Part shown: positions 35,461-41,672 of the stretch, in pieces | Position numbering within the stretch: position 1 is the stretch's first letter | Layout of the letters: every line of letters begins with the position of its first letter | Assembly: GCA_041649335.1 (NCBI GenBank) | Contig: JBAZNF010000009.1 | Location: 1-43,167, forward strand | DNA length: 43,167 bases | Direction of reading: 5' to 3' | DNA from: JBAYGJ01 sp041649335 | GTDB lineage: Bacteria; Patescibacteriota; Patescibacteriia; UBA10025; JAHIVO01 | Notes under the pieces: model-generated | Database searches by the model: none | What the model saw: the letters and a program-made list of their open reading frames with translations, nothing else | What the model was told of the DNA's origin: nothing | Position numbers and translations under genes: made by a program

Positions 35461-35626
35461 AGAAAGGTAAGTACAGAGAAACAAAAATAAAAAACCACTC
35501 CCAAGATAATACGCGGAGTAAACAAAAATTTCTACCTACCTTTCCAAAAAGACAAAAACAAAAGGCCAACCTAACCTTCGTCTTACCCTCATGACCTGCC
35601 GGGCCTTCTGTCGCTGAGGTTTTTTT
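35461..35626 (+). ncRNA. Candidate small RNA or attenuator leader
   Basis: Promoter to terminator, about 165 bases, with no convincing coding frame. A distant pairing is possible between GAAAGGTAAGTA near 35463 and TACCTACCTTTC near 35533 (one mismatch), and AAGGCC (35562-35567) can pair with GGCCTT (35602-35607) in the loop of the terminal hairpin. Either a free small RNA or a leader whose terminator controls the SpoIID-type gene. Confidence 0.45.
35587..35626 (+). terminator. Terminator-like hairpin inside the leader
   Basis: CCTCA (35587-35591) pairs with TGAGG (35615-35619) and GAC with GTC inside the stem, followed by seven T (35620-35626). It ends 28 bases before ATG 35655. Confidence 0.55.
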
Positions 35627-35654
35627 ATCTCCGGTAAAAAATAAAAACAAAATC

Positions 35655-37583
35655 ATGGACAAAAAGAATTATACATCTCTATTTGGCGTAGTCATGGTCC
35701 TGGTGCTGCTGCCGTTTTTACCGTCTTATCTCATAAGCCTGCGTGACCAGTCCACGGCAGAGGCCAACACGTTTCCGGCCATCACGGAAAGCCAGTACTC
35801 CAGCGCTGTCACCATGTATACCAGTAGCGGGTATGTCGGCAGCTATATCATCCGTGACCCGGCGCCCGGACTGCAAATAACGCCGGAAGTGCTGGGCGTT
35901 TCCACCACCCGGGCCGCCCCGCACTATGCCGCCAAAGAAGTAGACCGCAGTAATGCTGTAGTCAACGTAAACCCAGACCAGTCTGTCACTGTCTGGGTCG
36001 ATTTTTTGAACACGGGCAATACCACCTGGTGGAGCACCGGCACGAACTCTGTCACTCTGCGCACGTTCCCTAATGACCGCACCAGCGCCTTTGCCAATAA
36101 ACTGTGGCCAGGTACGACGCAACCGGCCCGACTTCTGCAAAGCTCTGTGAGGCCCGGCGAAATTGGCCGGTTTCGCATCGCCCTGCAGGCGCCGACCGAC
36201 AACGGATTATATTTGGAAGAATACCGCCTGGTCATCAACAACATCGGCTCAGTCGATGGCGGTTATGTCAGATTCCCCATTGGCGTCGGACAACAGTACC
36301 CCCGTCCGCCTGATTACCAGGCCCAGGAAATTAACCGAAGCGTCGATGGCCAGCTACACATCAAGCCCGGTGACACGTTCGTCTTCTGGATCCGCTTCAA
36401 AAATTCGGGGTTGCAGAACTGGTACAATGCCGGTAACCATTACGTCGCGCTCAACGTCACTGATCCTGTCGGACACGTCAGCCTCTTCCAGGCGGATTTA
36501 TGGAATGAATACTATTATCGGCCGACACGGCTGGAACCATCACGAGTATACCCCGGTGAGGGCGGCAGATTCGCTTTTATCATGACCGCCCCCAATGTGG
36601 ACGGGTACTATACTGAGCATTTCGGACTGGTGGCGGAAAACTTAACCTGGATCAAAGGCGGCGAATTCACCCTGGATATCAAGGTCGGCAATCCGCCCGA
36701 TCCCGCACCGACCGTGGCTGCCGAGGGCGAACCGAACGTTCGGGTCGGACTGTACAGCACGACTGATCCGGTCACTATTTCATGCAATGGCGCGTATCAG
36801 CTCGTAGACGGCAATACCAATGCCGCCACAGATAAGGCAGCCGGTGAAACAACGACAGTTTCTCTAACTGACACGTCCTACTACCGATTCGTACCAAAAG
36901 ACGCCAGCTCAATCTTGACTGTCACCAGCTGGACAAATAAACCGGTCTGGAACTCGACGTTGAACGACAATGCCTTCCGTGGCACTCTGGAAGTAAGGTA
37001 TGCGTCATCAGATAAAAAACTCTGGATCATCAACGAACTGCCGCTCGAATCGTACCTCAAAGGCCTGGCAGAAGTGGCCAACGGCCAGCCGCCCGAATAC
37101 CTGAAAGCGCTCATCACTAGCGCGCGGTCGTATGCCCTGTGGCATACGTTGCGCGGCGGCAAACACCCGGATGAACATTTTGATATCAATGCCACCACAG
37201 ACCAGGTCTACCGCGGCTACGGTTTTGAACAGCGCTCAACTGATCCGCTGGCCGCCGTCCAGGCGACGGCCGGCATGGTCATTACCCATCCGGACGCTAT
37301 TTCAGTATTAAATCCTGATGGCATTATCGTGGCCGCATATTCTTCCGGCACGGACGGACGGACCAGAAGCTGGGACGAGGTTTGGGATAATGGCGGCTTT
37401 CCGTGGTGTTTATCTGTAGCCGATCCGTACGGAATAATTTCAAACGCCACGACGTTGGAGGGCAACCACATGGTCGGACTGTCTGCCCAAGGCGCACGAG
37501 GCTACGCCACGAAAGAACAAAAGACATATGATTGGATACTACAGTACTATTATACCGGCGTGACCCTGAAAAAAATTTATTAG
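35655..37583 (+). CDS. SpoIID/LytB-type wall enzyme with NBR1-like Ig domains
   Basis: 642 residues. Signal peptide or anchor 1-36. Two NBR1-like Ig domains (about 95-205 and 215-345) share the VWVDFxNxGNTTWW, RPGExGRFxxxxxAPTDxGLYxExxxLV pattern with the amidase at 26186. The C-terminal SpoIID domain (about 365-642) contains INELPLESYL with the expected catalytic Glu465, ALITSARSYALW, and AYSSGTDGRT. SpoIID enzymes are lytic transglycosylases acting on denuded glycan strands, which fits cooperation with the amidase. A secretion or cell-division role is possible; no sporulation is implied. Confidence 0.93.
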   Translation: MDKKNYTSLFGVVMVLVLLPFLPSYLISLRDQSTAEANTFPAITESQYSSAVTMYTSSGYVGSYIIRDPAPGLQITPEVLGVSTTRAAPHYAAKEVDRSNAVVNVNPDQSVTVWVDFLNTGNTTWWSTGTNSVTLRTFPNDRTSAFANKLWPGTTQPARLLQSSVRPGEIGRFRIALQAPTDNGLYLEEYRLVINNIGSVDGGYVRFPIGVGQQYPRPPDYQAQEINRSVDGQLHIKPGDTFVFWIRFKNSGLQNWYNAGNHYVALNVTDPVGHVSLFQADLWNEYYYRPTRLEPSRVYPGEGGRFAFIMTAPNVDGYYTEHFGLVAENLTWIKGGEFTLDIKVGNPPDPAPTVAAEGEPNVRVGLYSTTDPVTISCNGAYQLVDGNTNAATDKAAGETTTVSLTDTSYYRFVPKDASSILTVTSWTNKPVWNSTLNDNAFRGTLEVRYASSDKKLWIINELPLESYLKGLAEVANGQPPEYLKALITSARSYALWHTLRGGKHPDEHFDINATTDQVYRGYGFEQRSTDPLAAVQATAGMVITHPDAISVLNPDGIIVAAYSSGTDGRTRSWDEVWDNGGFPWCLSVADPYGIISNATTLEGNHMVGLSAQGARGYATKEQKTYDWILQYYYTGVTLKKIY

Positions 37584-37598
37584 TAAATCCTAAAAACT

Positions 37599-37624
37599 GC
37601 GCTCACAACATTGAGCGCTTTTTT
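37599..37624 (+). terminator. Terminator after the SpoIID-type gene
   Basis: GCGCTCA (37599-37605) pairs with TGAGCGC (37612-37618), 6-base loop, then six T. The next promoter starts directly in the T-run. Confidence 0.92.
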
Positions 37625-37632
37625 GTTATAAT
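37624..37632 (+). promoter_or_regulatory. Extended -10 promoter for the 44-residue-repeat gene
   Basis: TG, T, TATAAT (37624-37632). The predicted start (37639) is the A of ATG, so the message is leaderless. A -35 would lie in the preceding terminator and is not recognisable. Confidence 0.6.
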
Positions 37633-37638
37633 GCAGAT

Positions 37639-38307
37639 ATGACCCTCATTGGCCCTAATATGGAAGTAACCGAAGCCGACTGGCACAGTATGGCTGCTGA
37701 GCTGAGCAATTACAGCCGCGGTAGATTTTGGCGCGATTACACCTGGCACGCTTCCCGTATGGCCGTCATTGACCCGGAACGCTTTACGAGTATTTTCATC
37801 TCACCAGACGACTGGGTCGGCATGCTGCGCGAACTGGAAAATTACCGCCGGCAGGAAATCTGGGACGCGTTTGCCGCACGCCTGGCCAGGATGAAACTTA
37901 TTGATCCGGAAAATTCCAAAGACATCGACATCAATGAACGCCACTGGCAGGGCATGGTGGATATCCTGAAAAGATGCATTATGCAAAACAATTGGATTAT
38001 ATTTGCGGCCCACGCCCATCATATGAAATTGGTTGACCCAAATCGATTTACTAACATATCCCTGGAGCAGAAAGCCTGGGACGGCATGATCGGCAAGCTG
38101 GAGGAATTCCGCCAGCAGGACATCCGTGGCAAGTTCACCAAGCACGCTTCGTACCTGAAAATCATCGATCCGAAAAAATTCAAGCAGGTCCGCATCTCCG
38201 CCCACGACTGGGAGGAGATAGCCGCCGAGCTTCAGGCTAAACGGGACAAAAACTACTGGGCCGCGTTTGCTGCTCAAGCAAGCAGAATCAAAACCTTACT
38301 CAGCTAA
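37639..38307 (+). CDS. Protein of five exact-length 44-residue repeats, function unknown
   Basis: 222 residues. A Trp recurs at 15, 59, 103, 147 and 191, exactly 44 apart, and an Asp-Pro pair at 45-46, 89-90, 133-134 and 177-178. The unit reads roughly IxIxxxDWxxMxxELxxxRxxxxWxxFAAHAxxMKLIDPxRFT, with alternating helices. No signal peptide, so cytosolic. The fifth unit ends early in AAQASRIKTLLS. No known family is recognised; a TPR-like helical scaffold is plausible. The equal spacing shows tandem duplication of a 132-base unit. The gene is followed by two decayed copies of its 3' end. Confidence 0.85.
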   Translation: MTLIGPNMEVTEADWHSMAAELSNYSRGRFWRDYTWHASRMAVIDPERFTSIFISPDDWVGMLRELENYRRQEIWDAFAARLARMKLIDPENSKDIDINERHWQGMVDILKRCIMQNNWIIFAAHAHHMKLVDPNRFTNISLEQKAWDGMIGKLEEFRQQDIRGKFTKHASYLKIIDPKKFKQVRISAHDWEEIAAELQAKRDKNYWAAFAAQASRIKTLLS

Positions 38308-38309
38308 AA

Positions 38310-38466
38310 CTGGAAATTCCGCTGACTAGCGGGGTCGCTCAAGCCAGCCGAATTAAGACTTTACTGGCATAACAATTCGATAAAGGGGATAACTATACTA
38401 TTGAAACAGGTCTCATCGGATGACGGGACAGCACAAGCGAGCAGGTTTAAAATACTGCTCAATTAA
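38310..38466 (+). pseudogene. Two decayed copies of the repeat gene's 3' end
   Basis: After the stop at 38307, another frame encodes KLEIPLTSGVAQASRIKTLLA and stops at 38372. A third frame encodes GTAQASRFKILLN and stops at 38466. Both repeat the tail AAQASRIKTLLS of the intact gene with the stop in the same place. Each copy is in a different frame and lacks the rest of a unit. They look like remnants of 3' repeat units or an earlier longer array. The rest of 38308-38554 holds nothing else recognisable. Confidence 0.6.
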
Positions 38467-38554
38467 AAATTACCTCCTGCAATACCCAATAAAAAGACGC
38501 CACCCCCAGAAGGAATGGCGACCATTGATACTGCGCGGGCTACGCACAGTACAT

Positions 38555-39199
38555 TTACAATTGGAACGAAAGGTACACTCTCCAGAACTGGCGCCCGACG
38601 AAATATGTCGAGTGGACCTTCACGCACTCGGCAAACGGGACGCTGAAACGGAACCCTCCATCCAGATCGACCGACTCGTTACGGTCGACGTAATATTCCC
38701 ACTCGCCGCCGATCTTGACTCCGTTTCCCGGCTTGCCCTTGGTCCAGATCAGGCGTTCAACCGACCACCACAGATACCAGCCGTGGTCACGTGGATAATA
38801 CTCCGCATCTGTACTGACGAAGTACCACCCGTCACCCAGGCCGAACAGTCGATCAGTATGCAGGGTGCCATCAGTCCGAAAGGCGAGCATGCCTGATGTG
38901 GTCCGTTGGTTAGGACAACCCTTAAAGCCGGTCAGGACTTCCAATGAGATGGCAGAACCGTTCTTGGCCGTCCATTCCTGCTGGCCACCCAAATACACAT
39001 TCCAGGGGATTGCTGGGGCATTGATGTCCGGCAGGACCAGCTGGAACCGCTCGTGCCAGCCAAAAAATACAGCCTGGGAACCGATGGCGTTGAGATGCGG
39101 CTGCAGTTCGGTATGACCAGCCGCACAGGCGCTCGGCGCGACCATCATGGCCAGCGCAAATACCACGATACCCAGCAAAATGAAAAATACTGTTCTCAC
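38555..39199 (-). CDS. Small secreted protein, function unknown
   Basis: 214 residues starting at GTG 39199, chosen because GGAGG (39209-39205) lies 5 bases upstream. Signal peptide 1-26 (SACAAG; the Cys is one residue from a lipobox position but the context is not a good lipobox). The mature part is rich in Trp and Gly (WHERF, WNVYLGGQQEW, DGWYFVS, WEYYVDRNES, FWRVYLSF). This is common in beta-sandwich or lipocalin-like carbohydrate-binding folds, but no family is recognised. Three Cys remain after the signal peptide. Confidence 0.82.
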   Translation of the reverse strand: MRTVFFILLGIVVFALAMMVAPSACAAGHTELQPHLNAIGSQAVFFGWHERFQLVLPDINAPAIPWNVYLGGQQEWTAKNGSAISLEVLTGFKGCPNQRTTSGMLAFRTDGTLHTDRLFGLGDGWYFVSTDAEYYPRDHGWYLWWSVERLIWTKGKPGNGVKIGGEWEYYVDRNESVDLDGGFRFSVPFAECVKVHSTYFVGRQFWRVYLSFQL

Positions 39200-39260
39200 G
39201 AGAACCTCCGTCTATAAAACGTTAGGCGTTTATATTCAATTAATCAAAGGACAACATGAA

Positions 39261-39295
39261 TAACAAAACAGTCTACCATAAAATTTTTAGACTGT
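39261..39295 (-). terminator. Terminator of queA
   Basis: On the minus strand ACAGTCTA (39295-39288) pairs with TAGACTGT (39275-39268), 12-base loop, followed by TTTTGTTA. It overlaps the promoter of the next gene. Confidence 0.7.
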
Positions 39296-39298
39296 CAA
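39270..39298 (-). promoter_or_regulatory. Promoter of the small secreted protein, overlapping the queA terminator
   Basis: TTGACA (39298-39293), 17-base spacer, TAGACT (39275-39270) preceded by TGG. The predicted start near 39263 gives a ~63-base leader with the GGAGG ribosome site. Confidence 0.5.
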
Positions 39299-39303
39299 GC
39301 ATA

Positions 39304-40341
39304 TTACGTTAATAGCATCCCGTCTCCAAAACTGTAAAATTGGTATTTTTTGCGTATCGCTATCTTATAAACACCCAATATTTTCCTCAATCCAGCAAAC
39401 ACCGACCTGTCCGCCGGAGCCTTGGCGAAGGCGGACACCAGCATTAACAAAGTTGATTTTGGCAGATGAAAATTAGTGATCATGGCATCGACCATCCTGA
39501 ACCGGTAACCGGGATAGATAAACGTGTTTACTAAACCTTTATAACCGGCCTTTCGAGAACCAATAGTCTCCAATACCCGTACCGACGTCGTGCCGACCGC
39601 AATGATCCTGCGGCCTTCTTTCTTTGCTTGACGCAAATGGTTTAATGTATTTTTTGAAATCTCTGCATACTCGGCATGCATGCGGTGCTTTTCGATGTTC
39701 TCAACTTTCACCGGCTGAAATGTACCGAGACCGACATGCAAGGTAACATATTCAAACTGGACGCCTTTCTTTTTTAAACCGGCCAATAAACGCTTAGTAA
39801 AATGAAAACCGGCAGTCGGCGCCGCTACTGAACCGATTTTTTTCGCATATACTGTCTGGTAAACAGACATCGGGGCCAATTTCTTTATATACGGCGGCGT
39901 CGGAGTTGAGCCGATTTTATCCGCAATTGCCGACACCTGTTTCGGCGCCTTATTAAATCTCACCTGCCACATGCCCGCTTCCAGCCGTTTGACAGCTTCA
40001 CAGCGTAAACTAAGGTTGAATGATATTTTCATGCCAACCCGCCGGACCTTACCGCCAATTAACACCTCCCACGTTCGGCCCCCAACCGGTCGCAATAAAA
40101 AAACTTCAATCCGGCCGCCCGTTTCTTTTTTTCCAAACAGCCGTGCAGGAAATACTTTCGTGTCATTAAACACCAGCACGTCACCCGATTGCACATATGC
40201 GGGCAGATGGTTAAATCGATCATGTGTTACCGTATTCAATGTCCGGTTAAACACCAAAAGCCGCGAGCTGTCGCGCGGTGATGCGGGGGATTGAGCAATA
40301 CGGCTATGGGGCAAATGGTAATCAAACAAACTCGTTTTCAT
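39304..40341 (-). CDS. queA: QueA, tRNA ribosyltransferase-isomerase, with in-frame palindromic insertion
   Basis: 345 residues from ATG 40341 (the MKTSLFDYHLP start is the family N-terminus; an open frame extending to 40608 crosses a terminator). Family motifs: RDSSRLLVF, DVLVFNDTKVFPARL, GRIEVFLL, PTAGFHFTKRLL, LHVGLGTFQPV, VGTTSVRVLE, FIYPGYRF, MITNFHLPKSTLLMLVSAFA, YQFYSFGDGML. It makes epoxyqueuosine in tRNA from AdoMet. Near residues 302-312 a ~10-residue stretch, KAPADRSVFA, has no counterpart in the family and coincides with the palindrome at 39408-39437. No Shine-Dalgarno is seen. Confidence 0.95.
   Translation of the reverse strand: MKTSLFDYHLPHSRIAQSPASPRDSSRLLVFNRTLNTVTHDRFNHLPAYVQSGDVLVFNDTKVFPARLFGKKETGGRIEVFLLRPVGGRTWEVLIGGKVRRVGMKISFNLSLRCEAVKRLEAGMWQVRFNKAPKQVSAIADKIGSTPTPPYIKKLAPMSVYQTVYAKKIGSVAAPTAGFHFTKRLLAGLKKKGVQFEYVTLHVGLGTFQPVKVENIEKHRMHAEYAEISKNTLNHLRQAKKEGRRIIAVGTTSVRVLETIGSRKAGYKGLVNTFIYPGYRFRMVDAMITNFHLPKSTLLMLVSAFAKAPADRSVFAGLRKILGVYKIAIRKKYQFYSFGDGMLLT
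39408..39437. repeat. GC-rich palindromic element inside queA
   Basis: Arms TGTCCGCC (39408-39415) and GGCGGACA (39430-39437) with an inner GCC-TT-GGC hairpin (39419-39426). It reads through in frame in queA. A related palindrome is at 43112-43135 and the core recurs near 7132. Confidence 0.75.
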
Positions 40342-40371
40342 ACTCACTATAGTATCGGGGTTATTATGAAT

Positions 40372-40402
40372 AAAAAAGAGGGGGACACTCAGGTCCGCCC
40401 TC
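40372..40402 (-). terminator. Terminator in the queA leader
   Basis: Nine base pairs (40378-40386 with 40393-40402, one bulged base), 6-base loop, then six T on the minus strand (40377-40372). It stands between the 14-codon ORF and queA, 30 bases before the queA start, so it either ends a small transcript or acts as an attenuator. Confidence 0.85.
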
Positions 40403-40413
40403 AAGGTCGTTGT

Positions 40414-40476
40414 GATTCTCAGGAAGAATCCTCGCCGGTCCCGGCTCGGGACATCTACGGGTTCGGATAGTATCCG
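40414..40476 (-). promoter_or_regulatory. Three consecutive hairpins in the queA leader
   Basis: GATTCT/AGAATC (40414-40419 with 40425-40430), GTCCCG/CGGGAC (40438-40443 with 40447-40452, 3-base loop) and CGGATA/TATCCG (40464-40469 with 40471-40476). The last lies over the Tyr-Tyr codons of the mini-ORF. One arm of the middle hairpin can also pair with the terminator 3' arm. Confidence 0.6.
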
Positions 40477-40499
40477 GGAATCACATTGATCTTTTTCAT
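40455..40499 (-). CDS. 14-codon leader ORF upstream of queA
   Basis: ATG 40499 to TAG 40455, peptide MKKINVIPGYYPNP. GGAGG (40512-40508) lies 8 bases upstream, one of the few well-spaced Shine-Dalgarno sites in the window. Four of its 14 codons (AAT, TAC, TAT, AAC) are read by Asn and Tyr tRNAs, which carry queuosine, the product line of QueA; three others are Pro. A second tiny frame (ATG 40454-40419, 11 codons) follows without a gap. Translation is not proven. A regulatory leader peptide is the favoured reading, a free micropeptide the alternative. Confidence 0.5.
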   Translation of the reverse strand: MKKINVIPGYYPNP

Positions 40500-40542
40500 A
40501 GCACAATCCTCCGTTGTAGCGGGTTTTGCGGCTATGTGTTGT

Positions 40543-40595
40543 CATATCCTGCAGCTGTTCAAATACCATGACCTGGTGTCGTGCCGCAGGATATG
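40543..40595 (-). promoter_or_regulatory. Long inverted repeat at the start of the queA leader
   Basis: CATATCCTGC (40543-40552) and GCAGGATATG (40586-40595) are perfect 10-bp arms with a 33-base loop. They lie between the ruvB terminator and the mini-ORF ribosome site. A -35-like TTGACT (40627-40622) with a weak TTTACT (40604-40599) could start this transcript. Confidence 0.5.
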
Positions 40596-40606
40596 TAAAG
40601 TAAAAC

Positions 40607-40636
40607 AAAAAAACCGCCCGAAGTCAACGGATCGGG
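40607..40636 (-). terminator. Terminator of ruvB
   Basis: CCG and CCG (40614-40616, 40618-40620) pair with CGG and CGG (40628-40630, 40633-40635) around a 7-base loop, followed on the minus strand by seven T (40613-40607). Confidence 0.75.
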
Positions 40637-40643
40637 TAATTAT

Positions 40644-41669
40644 TTACACCAGCTTACTCTGCAGATTACCCGGTATTTCCTTGCCCAGATGCCTATAACC
40701 GGATTCAGTGACGACGCGGCCGCGGGCGGTACGGGCCAGAAAGCCAGACTGCATCAAGTACGGCTCATAGACATCTTCAAGAGTAGACTGCTCCTCGGCA
40801 ATGGCCGCGGCAATAGTGTTGAGTCCGACCGGACCACCACCATATTTCTCGATGATGAAGGTTAATATTTTGCGGTCAATTTGATCCAGACCTGCTTCAT
40901 CAATGGATAATTGCTTCAGTGCCGTTACGGCCAGGTCCCTGGTGATCCTGCCGTCAGACTTCACCTGGGCGAAATCGCGGACGCGTTTCAACAGGCGGTT
41001 AGCCACGCGCGGCGTGCGGCGTGACCGGCTGGCGATCATTGCCAATGCGCCGACGTCAATATCCACTCCTAATATTTTTGCCGAGCGTTTGATGATTTTT
41101 TCTATATCCCCATTGGAGTAAAAATCCAGGCGAAATACCGTACCGAACCGGTCGCGGAGCGGGGAGGATAGCAGGTTCATACGCGTAGTCGCTCCGACGA
41201 GAGTAAATTTCGGCAAGTCCAACCGCAGAGTCCGGGCGGACGGCCCTTTGCCTACCACAATGTCCAGGGCATATTCTTCCATGGCCGGATACAAGACTTC
41301 TTCAATGACACGATTAAGGCGGTGGATCTCGTCAATAAACAAGACATCACCGTCTTCCAGATTAGTGAGGATGGCCCCGAGGTCTCCGGCTTTCTCGATG
41401 GCCGGGCCGGAAGTAACGCGAACTCCCACGCCCATCTCCTTGCCGATGATATGCGCGAGCGTCGTCTTGCCGATGCCCGGTGGGCCATGCAGCAAGACAT
41501 GCTCCATCGGTTCATCGCGTTTCTTCGCCGCCTGCATGAAAATCGTAAGACTGTCCTTGATGGATTCCTGACCGACAAACTCCTTCAGGTCTTTCGGCCG
41601 GAGCGTCAAATCGAGAGTCCGGTCCTCATTTTTCTCCTTTGCCGCCACCAGGCGGGTGCCGTCTGCCAT
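40644..41669 (-). CDS. ruvB: RuvB Holliday junction branch-migration helicase
   Basis: 341 residues, normal length. Walker A GPPGIGKT (62-69), Walker B LFIDEIH (110-116), sensor 1 GATTR (159-163), LRDRFG (171-176, arginine finger region), sensor 2 region RRTPRVANRLL, and a C-terminal winged helix (KYGGGPVGLNTIAAAI, YLMQSGFLARTARGR). With RuvA it forms the hexameric motor that moves Holliday junctions. Neither ruvA nor ruvC is in the window. Starts 3 bases after the NIF3-like gene and is followed by its own terminator. Confidence 0.98.
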   Translation of the reverse strand: MADGTRLVAAKEKNEDRTLDLTLRPKDLKEFVGQESIKDSLTIFMQAAKKRDEPMEHVLLHGPPGIGKTTLAHIIGKEMGVGVRVTSGPAIEKAGDLGAILTNLEDGDVLFIDEIHRLNRVIEEVLYPAMEEYALDIVVGKGPSARTLRLDLPKFTLVGATTRMNLLSSPLRDRFGTVFRLDFYSNGDIEKIIKRSAKILGVDIDVGALAMIASRSRRTPRVANRLLKRVRDFAQVKSDGRITRDLAVTALKQLSIDEAGLDQIDRKILTFIIEKYGGGPVGLNTIAAAIAEEQSTLEDVYEPYLMQSGFLARTARGRVVTESGYRHLGKEIPGNLQSKLV

Positions 41670-41672
41670 ATA

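Noticed and set aside
38308..38466. Diversity-generating retroelement template next to the repeat gene
   Set aside because: No reverse transcriptase gene in the window, and differences between copies are not restricted to adenine positions.
38420..38896. Plus-strand frame opposite the small secreted protein
   Set aside because: The minus-strand gene has a signal peptide and a ribosome site; the plus frame has neither.
40342..40607. preQ1 riboswitch upstream of queA
   Set aside because: The short H-type pseudoknot with its A-rich tail is not recognisable. The leader is longer, carries a mini-ORF and has several independent hairpins. A covariance-model search would settle it.
40342..40608. 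N-terminal extension of QueA to 40608
   Set aside because: It crosses a strong terminator and adds residues with no family counterpart; the known QueA N-terminus starts at 40341.
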